Assembly (NCBI GenBank): GCA_002633005.1
Contig: NMRA01000114.1
Coordinates: 400,835-464,834, forward strand
DNA from: Phoronis australis
Taxonomy: Eukaryota; Phoronida; Phoronidae
Length of the DNA stretch: 64,000 nucleotides
Reading direction: 5' to 3'
The notes beneath the pieces are model-generated. The model worked only from the letters and a program-made list of their open reading frames with translations, was not told the origin of the DNA and did not search any database. This document shows, piece after piece, positions 55,161-63,500 of the stretch (position 1 is the stretch's first letter; each line of letters begins with the position of its first letter). Both the position numbers and the translations under genes were made by a program.

Positions 55161-57112
55161 ACACACACACAGCATTTTGCAGCACCATCCTGCAAACATT
55201 TTGATGACCTGAGCAACGCCTCCTCTGGTACATTAGGGTACTAATGGTAACACCATGTGCACATAGTAAAATCCTAATTTGCAGATTTCAACTTGGCTAA
55301 CATTGGGATAGTAGGACCCTCACATCTACTCTTGTCCGTTCACTACCCAAACGAAAATAATTTCTCTTAGAAGCACCTCAAGGTATGTTTCCTCAAAAAC
55401 AGAAGCTGTCTATTATAAGCGTAGATATAAACACATTAGTGGTCAAACTTTCACTTTTATTCTTTAATCATCATCATCAGGAAAACAGAAGTATCGTCAA
55501 AGCACAAAGGAGCAAATGGTCACAATTAAACAAACACACGTACAAATCAGAACAGGCGCAGGGGCACGCTGCTACCTTGACGACTTAAGGAAAACATAGC
55601 TTGCTGGTATATGAAATTTCACTNACACACCCACGCACACACACACACACACACACAAACAGACCATCAAAGCATTTTTCAACAACGTAGCCCTTCCCAT
55701 AATTCCACTAACTCTAGCTGTGTGGTGCTACACCCTAGAATAGTGATCAGGTTCGGTTTCATTTAAAACACCTCTTCGCATAATTCCAGTGTCGGAGTGC
55801 TTGCAGTACCCTGACTTCAGTTGCGTGGTGCTGTACCGTAGGATAGTGATCGGGTTCGCCTTCATGGTACCCGATGTGCAATACAACGAAGCATACATCT
55901 CCTTCCTGTTCACGCACCCGGAGTGGAGGGGTGCTGGTATTGGTAGCTTCATCCTCTACCATCTCATACAGGTTTGTTATTGCTTTTGGTGAGGGCACGA
56001 GGCAGTCGACATTGCTCATAACTTGAAAACAGGGTGTTTCAAAAATAGACTTGACTTTAAAGCAGTTTGTTTAATATTACAAGGCTTATTTTGTTTAATA
56101 CAGTACACGCCAAAATTATTCAGCCAAAATTACCCAGAATTCCTTGCATGACGGCTGGGTGGAAGCCGAATTCATCTTCAGTGTAGCCTTCCGTCTTGAC
56201 CGAGAATGAAGAGTATTAAGAAGAATGTTTCTAAGGCGGCTCGGTCATTCTGCAGTTACAATTTTTGTTGCCGTAACGTTTATTACCAATCATTTTTGCT
56301 GTTAACATTGTATTAATTAGCTATCACTGAAGAGACCACTCTCATTTTAAATATTACAATAAATAAATCATGTCGACAAAAAGGTTATTTTGCCCAAGGT
56401 GCAGTTACTTTTTGTCTGATCCTGTACATGATGTTTCAAGTTTAAGTACACATTTCGAGTTTGCTTGTGCCTTCCACGTACTTCATGGTTACAGATATTG
56501 CAATTTCAGCTATCATATGTCTTTTAAAAAGGGACTGCATAATTTGACATTATTTTAATTTTGCTACGTATCCGTCATGGTGCAAAAAATATTTTCGGCC
56601 AAACAAATGTATCTCACATGAATGTATGTGCCTAAGGTTGACTTGTTGGTGCAAGTTATGTCATTTGCACAAATGCTAGTCTTAAGTGAATGCTTTTCTC
56701 ATGTTTATCTCTTAGTATCACTTTTCAATTAGTTTGTCATACATAGAGATCATGTCAGCATAGAGATCATGTCAACATTTGCTGTCAGTAACAGAGTATA
56801 TGTGATATTAAAAAGCTCATATATAGTTGTTTGTGCCTAGTGACAGATGTCAGCGCACACAAACGTGCAGAACGCATGGATGACACCAAGCCGTTTGTCT
56901 GTCGAGTGTAATATTTTTCGCATCTTGTTTTATTTCAGACGTGTATGGGTAAGGATGTTACATTGCACGTGTCAGCTAGCAACCCGGCCATGTTGCTATA
57001 TCAGAAATTTGGTTTCAAACCCGAAGAGTACATTTTGGACTTCTACGACAAGTACTATCCGGAGTCATCGGAAGACTGCAAGCACGCATTTCTTATGCGG
57101 CTCAAAAGGTAG
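42600..57112 (+). CDS. KAT14: KAT14 (CSRP2BP), ATAC-complex acetyltransferase-like subunit, complete, 15 exons
   Basis: Splicing 42600-42702, 44334-44445, 45129-45260, 46231-46376, 47143-47306, 47809-48019, 48885-49046, 50072-50297, 50579-50699, 52008-52145, 52372-52484, 53536-53622, 54355-54473, 55790-55971 and 56939-57112 gives an open 729-residue frame (human is about 780). An N-terminal zinc finger (C9, C12, C25, C28, H33, C36, C55, C58) is followed by the KAT14 region with SWHGTVAGTLSTG and SGWWALRENKPP. A Ser/acidic middle includes an Asp/Glu run near 375. The C-terminal GNAT domain has acetyl-CoA loop RGAGIG (658-663) and ends SNPAMLLYQKFGFKPEEY. KAT14 works in the nucleus in the ATAC (Ada2a-containing) histone acetyltransferase complex. 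The C-terminal third is near-identical in motif order to vertebrate KAT14, so the name is secure. A CTCF-like site lies 110 bp past the stop. Confidence 0.97.
42742..43180. mobile_element. 439-bp MITE with TA target-site duplication
   Basis: The left end is CCGGGGGTTTTGCGTAGATA and the right end is the inverse of CCAGGATTTTCCGTAGATAA, each flanked by TA. The subterminal CCCATGGGCGTTTATT occurs in inverse nearby. TA duplication fits Tc1/mariner-type mobilisation. KAT14 intron 1, 40 bp past the exon 1 donor. Confidence 0.75.
44334..44445 (+). CDS. KAT14: KAT14 exon 2 (second half of zinc finger)
   Basis: 112 nt. The acceptor is GTCATAG/AATGTC and the donor TCGTG/GTGAGT. It encodes VKGDTFYKLTCQSCGQNGEE, aligning with LKGDNFFRFTCSDC of vertebrate KAT14. 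Confidence 0.94.
45129..45260 (+). CDS. KAT14: KAT14 exon 3
   Basis: 132 nt. The acceptor is GTTCAG/GTTGCA and the donor ATCAAG/GTAAGT. It encodes LQVTMLALYNLQLTSAGKKG then YFHWKDHIAKYIDRYWDTL, a winged-helix-like conserved block of KAT14. Confidence 0.96.
45793..46142 (+). repeat. About 75-bp direct duplication flanking a CA-rich spacer
   Basis: GTTTGTTGTGATAAATGTGA and following bases to ACTTGATTACACTAGCTT occur at 45796 and at 46065 with few differences. The spacer (about 190 bp) begins with ATTTATTGGCAATGAG and has a CA tract. KAT14 intron 3. Confidence 0.85.
46231..46376 (+). CDS. KAT14: KAT14 exon 4
   Basis: 146 nt. The acceptor is TCACCTAG/GAAACA and the donor ACTAA/GTGAGA. It encodes SWHGTVAGTLSTGCPQFFCS and ESGWWALRENKPPTV, matching the WWSTVAGCL... 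GWWKLVHNKPP block. Confidence 0.96.
47143..47306 (+). CDS. KAT14: KAT14 exon 5 (basic linker)
   Basis: 164 nt. The acceptor is AATTTTAG/AGCCAT. The donor TCAGAG/GTTGGT is weak but required by frame. It encodes KPSKPKVTNC, GSRRRRTAGQ and AATKLKEKRAPS. An AGAGGGCGCT CTCF-type core on the minus strand lies within it. Confidence 0.88.
47809..48019 (+). CDS. KAT14: KAT14 exon 6 (serine-rich region)
   Basis: 211 nt. The acceptor is TGTTTCAG/GATAAT and the donor TCCTACA/GTAAGA. It encodes a Ser run (EDSSSSSLSSTVKLEPDE) and a VKLEP-like context that resembles a sumoylation site. Confidence 0.88.
48280..48360 (+). repeat. tRNA-like (SINE-type) sequence with box B
   Basis: GGTTCAAGTCC at 48342-48352 matches the RNA polymerase III box B, with a weak box A-like GTGGCCTTGTGTGATAGGTG upstream. 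It does not fold convincingly into a complete tRNA, so a tRNA-derived SINE remnant is more likely. KAT14 intron 6. Confidence 0.35.
48885..49046 (+). CDS. KAT14: KAT14 exon 7 (acidic/Pro region)
   Basis: 162 nt. The acceptor is CTTGTTAG/CATCCA and the donor CCACAG/GTAGTG. It encodes GASDSDIEIDPGCITPPRS, comparable to the VIDPG...VPPP stretch of vertebrate KAT14. Confidence 0.9.
50072..50297 (+). CDS. KAT14: KAT14 exon 8 (acidic stretch)
   Basis: 226 nt. The acceptor is TTGTTTCAG/CTGAAG. The donor GTCCG/GTGTGT is chosen because it gives EEPRVRYVPMSLYEE across the join. It includes SEDEDGDDDDESD and a charged helix VEKKELEEPR. Confidence 0.9.
50579..50699 (+). CDS. KAT14: KAT14 exon 9
   Basis: 121 nt. 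The acceptor is TTTTTTCAG/GTACGT and the donor AGATCA/GTATGT. It encodes YVPMSLYEERKLLKHLTSL and RLKRKLVVRS, aligning with YTPVSIYEEKLLLKRL and RLKRKLIVRQ. Confidence 0.95.
50881..50990 (+). repeat. 23-bp minisatellite, about five units
   Basis: Units of the form GACATTCAGCTGTCAGTATG plus three bases, increasingly diverged. KAT14 intron 9. Confidence 0.85.
51300..51900 (-). mobile_element. 5'-truncated LINE fragment (C-terminal end of a reverse-transcriptase ORF)
   Basis: A minus-strand frame up to 51846 encodes SNLCSFCNKAPEMLSHLFWE then CCLVQDFWKEF. This is the zinc-binding C-x2-C...H-x4-C segment at the C-terminus of L1/Tx1-type non-LTR ORF2 proteins (zf-RVT). No polymerase domain remains. 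It is inserted antisense in KAT14 intron 9; the tail side is near 51300 by an A/T-rich run. The copy is dead. Confidence 0.8.
52008..52145 (+). CDS. KAT14: KAT14 exon 10
   Basis: 138 nt, phase 0. The acceptor is TTTTCAG/ATTAAA and the donor TTTCAG/GTTAAT. It encodes IKRERGLPCFDLDAEF and HVLDRFQ, aligning with AKRDRGLPLFDLD and RILDRYQ. Confidence 0.95.
52372..52484 (+). CDS. KAT14: KAT14 exon 11
   Basis: 113 nt. The acceptor is TGTACAG/ATGCCG and the donor GCAAG/GTGAGT. It encodes SFLNRLVGTEDDQLQSICSP then YTA, aligning with KFLYRLVGSEDMAVDQSIVSPYT. Its 3' edge is copied 66 bp downstream. Confidence 0.95.
52527..52562 (+). repeat. Tandem copy of KAT14 exon 11 donor edge
   Basis: The exon end and donor at 52461-52496 recur here with six or so changes: CAT(T/G)TGT(A/G)GTC(C/T)ATACACT then GGTGAGTGACAGG. 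The copy keeps a consensus GTGAGT donor. Confidence 0.85.
53536..53622 (+). CDS. KAT14: KAT14 exon 12
   Basis: 87 nt. The acceptor is GTTACAG/GATTCT and the donor CATAG/GTATGT. It encodes ILKPFIRRDYESHPLKMKLL, matching ILKPYIRRDYETKPPKLQLL. Confidence 0.96.
54355..54473 (+). CDS. KAT14: KAT14 exon 13 (start of GNAT domain)
   Basis: 119 nt. The acceptor is ATACTGCAG/ACACGA and the donor GACT/GTAAGT. It encodes DYCYVRPQHIPSVNALCREF then FWPGID, the first GNAT strand and helix. Confidence 0.96.
55099..55172. repeat. (CA)n microsatellite
   Basis: An interrupted CACA tract in KAT14 intron 13. A second CA tract with one N (55624) lies at 55625-55660. Confidence 0.95.
55693..55772 (+). repeat. Partial tandem copy of KAT14 exon 14 and its acceptor
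   Basis: CTTC(C/G)CATAATTCCA and GTGGTGCT(A/G)(C/T)AC...AGTGATC(A/G)GGTTCG lie just upstream of the same sequences in exon 14. The copy lacks about 22 nt at the exon start and has AC in place of the acceptor AG. The copied coding stretch remains open, reading VVLHPRIVIRFGF against VVLYRRIVIGFAF. Confidence 0.88.
55790..55971 (+). CDS. KAT14: KAT14 exon 14 (acetyl-CoA-binding core)
   Basis: 182 nt. The acceptor is AATTCCAG/TGTCGG and the donor ATACAG/GTTTGT. It encodes SECLQYPDFSCVVLYRR, AYISFLFTHPEW and motif A RGAGIGSFILYHLIQ with the pyrophosphate-binding RxxGxG. Confidence 0.97.
56939..57112 (+). CDS. KAT14: KAT14 exon 15 (GNAT C-terminal end and stop)
   Basis: 174 nt including TAG. The acceptor is TATTTCAG/ACGTGT. 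It encodes TCMGKDVTLHVSASNPAMLL then YQKFGFKPEEYILDFYDKYY, nearly identical to vertebrate KAT14. Confidence 0.97.
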   Translation, partial: TCMGKDVTLHVSASNPAMLLYQKFGFKPEEYILDFYDKYYPESSEDCKHAFLMRLKR

Positions 57113-57221
57113 CGCCGCGGAATTCCTTTCTGGAAGCAATCAACGTTGTAATGACCTTTTCCTGGAGTTGTGTGTCAAGCCGGAGAAATTTAGATTCATC
57201 CAATGGATTACACTTAAAATG

Positions 57222-57240
57222 CAGCCACCAGGTGGCGATA
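57222..57240 (+). promoter_or_regulatory. CTCF-like motif in the KAT14 3' UTR
   Basis: CAGCCACCAGGTGGCGATA closely fits the CTCF core CCACCAGGGGGCG. Motif match only. Confidence 0.35.
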
Positions 57241-57321
57241 CCATCTTGTCCATGAGTTGGCTTACCTAGAACTGCTGAACAACATGTCGTTGAAAATCGA
57301 CATTTTGTGAGTTTGCTCAAA

Positions 57322-57327
57322 AATAAA
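57322..57327 (+). terminator. KAT14: KAT14 polyadenylation signal AATAAA
   Basis: The first AATAAA after the stop, giving a 3' UTR of about 230 nt. Confidence 0.6.
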
Positions 57328-57519
57328 GAGAAAGGGAAGCAGAAAAGTTATCAAAAGCAGAAATGGTCGCCTGGCATTGCTTTTCATGTCTGGTATTACA
57401 AGATACTGTCATGCTTTGTTCGTCCAGAAAATATCACATCTTGTTTTAAGTGGATATAATCGGATAGCACCTAAGTAGGACAATATACTCTTGTGTTGGC
57501 ATATGGAGTAAGTAATTTA

Positions 57520-58210
57520 AGGTTGCGCAGGACTTAAATACTAGTCTGGATATTTAACCAATTATTTGTAAAACTACAGATTTTCATTCAGTATAAGTTC
57601 ATATTTTATGAAAGAAGAAAGCCTGTAGAAGTTTGATTTTTGACTTTATACCATTCTGACGTGATTTTGGTCACATGAACATATCTTTTTACAGTATGTT
57701 ACAGTTTTTTTAATTATCCCTTTGTTTTTGTTTTATGCAACTTTTGAGTTTTTTTATAAAAACGTTTTCATAAAATGTTCAATTTCTGATAGCCCATCAT
57801 ACAAAAGCGGAACGTTTTGAAAACGATTCCAAACAGCATTTTGGAGAACTGTGCATAAGGCGTGCTTTAGGAAAGTTTCGTGTGAATCTTGTGAGCCATT
57901 TCTGAGTTATGATGTTCCGAATTTTGCCAAATTTGGACATTTTCCACCTTTTGCTTCATTCTCAAATAGCTAAGTGTCCAGGTTGTGCCAGATGGTAGAA
58001 AAATGTCCATGTTTGTCAATTTTTGGAACATCATATCTCAGAGATGGTGGATTGGACTTGTACGAAAATTTCACTGTGTATTTTATGCAATGTTATCCAA
58101 AACAATATTAGGAACTGTTTTTAAAATGTTCCACTTTGGCATGAATATCGAAAAATATAATTTCTACTATTTTTATATTGCATTATACGAAAACAAAATA
58201 TTTTAGGAAA
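57520..58210. mobile_element. Foldback (long inverted repeat) element
   Basis: The left arm, ending GTTATGATGTTCCGAATTTT then TTTGGACATTTTCC, and the right arm (57985-58110) are inverted copies round a centre near 57970. Examples are GATATGATGTTCC, GACAAACATGGACATTTTTC and the GTTTCGTG/TTTTCGTA pair. The left arm is homologous to 36930-37420 and 19870-20330. No coding. Confidence 0.7.
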
Positions 58211-59196
58211 GTGTAGAAACCTTGAACATTCAGTTTTTGTCTCATTACTTTTATCTTGTATTGTAGCTGTGTTATTACCAGTTTTCAATACAAGGAACTC
58301 CTGCAAGTTTTTTTTTACTGACGTGCCACTTACTTCTGCATCAGTGATCAGTTTGTTAATGTTTCCTTTTATCAGTTGGCTCTAACGTACAACTTTCCGC
58401 ACCGTTTCCAGGGAGGTTTTGATCCAATTCTAGACGGGGCGTTGTATAAGTTTTTTAACGAAGTAGAACTTGTGTCTGAAGCAAGTAGTTCAATCTGTTA
58501 AGTAAAGTACTGTAAGCGTTCGTGCAATTTGTTCAATAGGCCTTTCAGATAAGTTTCAATAACTCCTCACTCACTTCCAAGTTCTACCGTAACTATATTC
58601 TCCTAGTCTTTCACTCAAGGGGCCATAGGCAAAAATGGCATCCATAGCAACTTCATGCTTATCCATTGTGCGTTCTAGAGAAATGGCATTGGTTTAACTG
58701 GAGACTGATTGAATTAGGAATCTTATGGTGAATTACATGCAAATCCAAAATGACATTTTTTGTCTTGACAGATTATACAAAGTGTATGGTGTTCCATTGT
58801 CAGAGTCACCATCTATATCATTATTCCCAATATCATTCAACTCTCTTAGTCGTGTTAACCATACTATAAAGTTTCCTGGTTGTAACGCACATAGGAACAT
58901 GTGAGAGTATCTCCCCCCTGACTCCTGAAACTGACCAATCTCAGTGCCTAGAAGTTCAACGCTTACATCAAGTGTGCCATGTAATTGGGCAATTTTAAAG
59001 TCTTGGTCTTGAACAAAGTTGGTCATCCTGGATCTACATGTTGTCTTTGTTGAGCAGTCTATGCATAAATTAATTCGAAGTTCAAAGAAAATTTCATATC
59101 AAATTTAATTATATTTATTTGGAATAACAATACCGTGAAATGTTGCTGTATGTAAGGAACACAGCTTGAAAACTTTTGAAGTAAATTCAATAACAG
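58211..59196. other. Intergenic, no supported feature
   Basis: Between the foldback element and the likely 3' end of the minus-strand RS/polyQ gene. Short frames only; none has recognisable motifs. Confidence 0.5.
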
Positions 59197-59202
59197 TTTA
59201 TT
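59197..59202 (-). terminator. Candidate polyadenylation signal for the RS/polyQ gene
   Basis: AATAAA on the minus strand, implying a 3' UTR of about 1.3 kb. The DNA from here to 60510 has no other gene and is assigned as this UTR. Confidence 0.35.
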
Positions 59203-60410
59203 AAATTATACACAAAAGTGCTTGCATACAGTGCAAGCGAACAACACAAAAATAATTAAATGAGCCACATGTTTAAAGCCCTGAAATAAAAGCCATTTCA
59301 CTACATGCTATCCCACGAGTTGCACCATAACACTAAGGCAACCGTTCTATCCTATATTACCATACCTACATCTTGCAGTTTATAATACAAATCGCGACTA
59401 ACTATAAAATAGAGAAACTATTGTCAGATTTTACCTCCTCTTGGAATATTGCACTTGCTGACAGGCTTGTACTTTATGAACGGCGTGGCCTGTGTACAAT
59501 GAAGGGGCTTTTCTCTAATGAAAAATGCTATTTACACCAAATTCCATTCAACCCAACGGCACCAATTATAAAATCTAATCAACTTTACTATGACATGTCA
59601 CAGAAATTTACATTAGACGCGTGTCAACACATGAAAGTTTCAATATATAATTATGATGCTAGAGCGTGTTCAAAAATAACACTGCATATTTCAAACTTTA
59701 CAAAGAATTCTGTACTACGCAAGCCAACAATAGTCTGTAATATCTAACCACTGCGAGAGCACTAAAATGTATGCACCAAGTAATTCTCTGTCCTTCAGTT
59801 TGGTCTCTAGAACATGCAGACAGTGGCTTGCCTAGTGCACCGAACATGCACATGTTCACGATTATTTTCTGTTCAAGTCGGGGAGACATCTCTTGCTAAA
59901 ACACGTCACTGAGACAACGTGGGCGAAGTTTTTAACAAGTTCAGTAACGAAATGAGTTTTTTTTGATAAACTACCGTTTTAATACCACTGAAACTAATAA
60001 TAGACAACAGTAGGAATTTTTTGTTACAAAATAGTGTCATGTAGAAAATACGTCGTGTCTCGGATGCAACAGAAGTCTTAATGAACTGTTTTCATATTTT
60101 CGGTCAACTTAGTACACCACATACATAAGATGCACATATCAAGGTTAACCTTATGGGCATACATGATTGTACATAGGTCACGCTTCACAATAACGCTGCC
60201 CAAGGCTTCAAACAAATAATTTATGAAAGGCTACCACTTTATATACAAGTTCATTTACTACTGCAGTAACAAATCTACTTGACCACAAAGTATACCTCCA
60301 CTAGACCTAGAATCAACAGGATGCTATATTGATTTCAGACGTGCACTACGTCATGATCGGTTCCATCAGATTTGCCCTGCACAACTAACCTGAGCAAGAA
60401 ATGTCCAACA

Positions 60411-60427
60411 ACACCAGGGGGCACTAG
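60411..60427 (+). promoter_or_regulatory. CTCF-like motif between convergent genes
   Basis: ACACCAGGGGGCACTAG fits the CTCF core. It lies about 80 bp past the stop of the minus-strand gene. Motif match only. Confidence 0.35.
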
Positions 60428-60509
60428 TAAAGTACAACTGCACTAATTTAGCACTTCATTAAGTTAGTTTACCTCGCCGTGACATGACACACAAGGACTG
60501 GAATAACAT

Positions 60510-63500
60510 TCAGTTTCCAAAGTTGGGTCTTTCATTGCTGCCAAACAGGGGCCGGGGACCACCAAATAAGGGTCGGGGCCCTCGTATATCTGGCGAGAAA
60601 CCTCCCCTGGGTGAAAAGTCGGGTCTAGGAGAGAACTCGGGTCGCTGGCTAGGGGAGAAATCGGCTCGAGGACTAGGGCTGAAATTAGGGCGTGGAGAGA
60701 AATCTGGACGTGGTGAGAAATCAGGACGAGGTCCCCGCATCTCTGGTATTCTCGGACCCGGAAAATTTGGCCTGGGGCCAGGTCCTGGGCCCATATTCGG
60801 TGGGCCTCCCTGAGTGTTCATGTTAGGCCGTGGACCTGTTTGCATATTTGGTGGACCTGAATTTGGAGGTCCTCCTTGAGGGTTCATGGGGGGTCTAGGT
60901 GGTGGAGGACCACTGGGCCTAGGCCCCATGCCCATATTGTTCATTGGACCACCAAGCCTGTTCATCGGACCACCTGGAACATTCATGTTTGTATTCATAT
61001 TCATGTTATTCCCTTGTGCCCTCATTGGTCCTCCATGTCCAAATTGCCCCAATGGCCCTCCTGTACTGACCATGTTATTTCCTGGTCGAGGACCCATGCT
61101 AGGATTGTTAGCAGGCCCAGACTGAGATATTCGCAGTGCATCTGACCCAACTGAGCTGCCTGGGCCACCAGTTGACGTTCCTGGAAGCGGTAACTTGGGG
61201 CCAATTCCACTTAAATGTGCCAGAGCACTGGAGCCCAACTTAGAGCCGATCTTAGGACTTTTCTTGTTGCCAGGGGCAGGCCCCATGTTCTCTCGTAGCT
61301 GGCCCAACATATTGTTAAAATTTTGGTCAGTGTTCAGAGGACCAGGAGGCCTGTTACCAGACAGACCTATATTTGGCCCACGGGGACCAGGGACAGAGCT
61401 GGGGCCAGGTAACCTGATATTAGTCTGTGCAACACTGCTGGCTTGCGACATGGTGCCAAAGTTGGGTAGGGGAGTGTTCATTCGCTGACTTAAATTGCTA
61501 GGAGGCAAGTTCCCTCCTGGCCCTCGGGCACTGAAGCTCTGTCCAATGTTCGAGGGAAAACCTGGAGGACCTTCCTGTCGTGGCTGGTTCATATGGGATG
61601 GTAATCCAGGCTTCTCCTGCCTTGGCTGGTTCAGATTATGAACATTAGCCATTCTGGTGTTGTTTCCTTGGCCATGTGTATCAGGTCTGGGCTGACCCAA
61701 ATTTGGAGTTGTATTCATACGGAAGGCATTAAACTGCATCCCAAGTCCAGGTGACATCTGATTGTTCTGAGGCCCAGAGCCAGGACCCAAATTTGGAGGC
61801 CTCTGGTTTCCCATGTTAAAAGATGGGCCTTGATTGGAACTGCCCCGAGCTGAACCTGGAACGTTTTGTTGTTGTTGCTGTGGTTGTTGATGCTGCTGCT
61901 GCTGTTGTTGATGCTGCTGCTGCTGTTGTTGATGCTGCTGCTGCTGTTGTTGATGCTGCTGTTGTTGATGCTGCTGCTGTTGTTGATGCTGCTGTTGTTG
62001 ATGCTGCTGCTGTTGTTGTTGATGCTGCTGCTGTTGTTGTTGCTGATGCTGCTGTTGTTGCTGCTGATGCTGCTGTTGTGTAGGGTTTGGTGTCCTATGG
62101 TTATCACCAAGGAGACGTGGAGGTAGACCGGGTGGCGGCATGCCAGCGATCATACTGGGATGTGCTTTGGTGGGAGGCGGCGCTTGCTGTATGTTGGGTG
62201 ACTGACTCTGAGACAATGAGGTTACAGAAGGCTGAGACTGGAAACTAGCCAGTGGGCGCAAGGGTTGACCAAACAAAGCATTCAAGACTGCCGGCGGTGG
62301 TGCGTTGAATGGCATCGGGGGAAGCATATTACCAACAGAGGAGACGGGGGGCAAACTGCTACTGCTGGGAGAGCAACCAGGCAAAGGCTGCAACTTGAAG
62401 GCACCATGCGAGGGAGATTGAGGAGTAACAGGTGCTTGTGACGCTGACGTCTTGTTTCCAGCCCGACTTGACATATCGAAGGCAAACAGGGAAGGGATAC
62501 CACCCGTTGATGATTTAGGGACATTGTCCACGATACTGCTAGCATGAGAAGACACATTGGTTGATCCAAACATTTGGTTTGGGGCAGTTGAGATGGACAG
62601 CTTGAGGATATCGGGGCGAGATGGGGGTGGAATGAATGTGGGTAGAGGAGGTGGCGGCAGAGGAGTGCTGACTGGACTTGGTAAAGGCGGTGGGGTGGGG
62701 CGGGAACTAGGTGGTGGCAATGGGGGATTGACAGTAGCCGGGGACGGAGGGGGTGGTGCAGGTGCTGGAGAGCTTGGGGGTTTGATGCTGGGAGGGGGCA
62801 CGTGTAAATTGGGCATTGCCATGGAAACCGATGGGGGAGGCATGGTGAATGGGGGAATCTGCGGAGGGGGCATAGTCATGTTAGGCAGCAATGGAAAGTT
62901 GAATGGCAAGTTAGGGACAACAGCAGACATCATTCCAGGAAGACCAAGAGGGAACACTGCAGAGTTCATTGTATTAGCTACAGTAGTAGTAGTCGTGATG
63001 GTACTTGTTGTAGTGGCTGCAGCCAACACATGACTAGTTGTGACTGCGACGCTGTGACTAGATGTGGCAGCAGGCCCTCTCTGCTTGGCCGATGTGCCGC
63101 TAAGCCGTCTTTGCTGCTGCTGGGACGGGGCCTTGGGCCGCTGAATATTGAAGTGCGACGCCTGGTTTTCCTGCAGCCATTTCTTGGTGTACGACGCACT
63201 AGCGTGGCTCCGTTGCTGGTTTTTCATAAACAATTTCTTCTTGAAGTGGCGGTCATAGTCCTCCGTGTTTTCCGCTGGTTTAGTTGGGCTTTTCGAACGT
63301 GACCGTGATGAGCGAGAGCGACTACGTGACCTGCTAGACGAACTACGACTTGAGCTGTAACTGCGCCGGTGTCGTCGGCTGGAGCGAGAACGCGAGGTGG
63401 CAGGGCTGCTGTCCCGACTTGAACTGGTGCTGCTAGGGGGCGTGCCAGGTGGAGTGCGAGGGCCTCTCATGACCACAGGCGCTTCACCTGCAGGCTCCCT

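Noticed and set aside
61715-62126. Open frames giving Leu, Ala/Val or Asn/Ser runs around 62 kb
   Set aside because: They are alternate-frame or antisense readings of the polyQ repeat of the real minus-strand gene.
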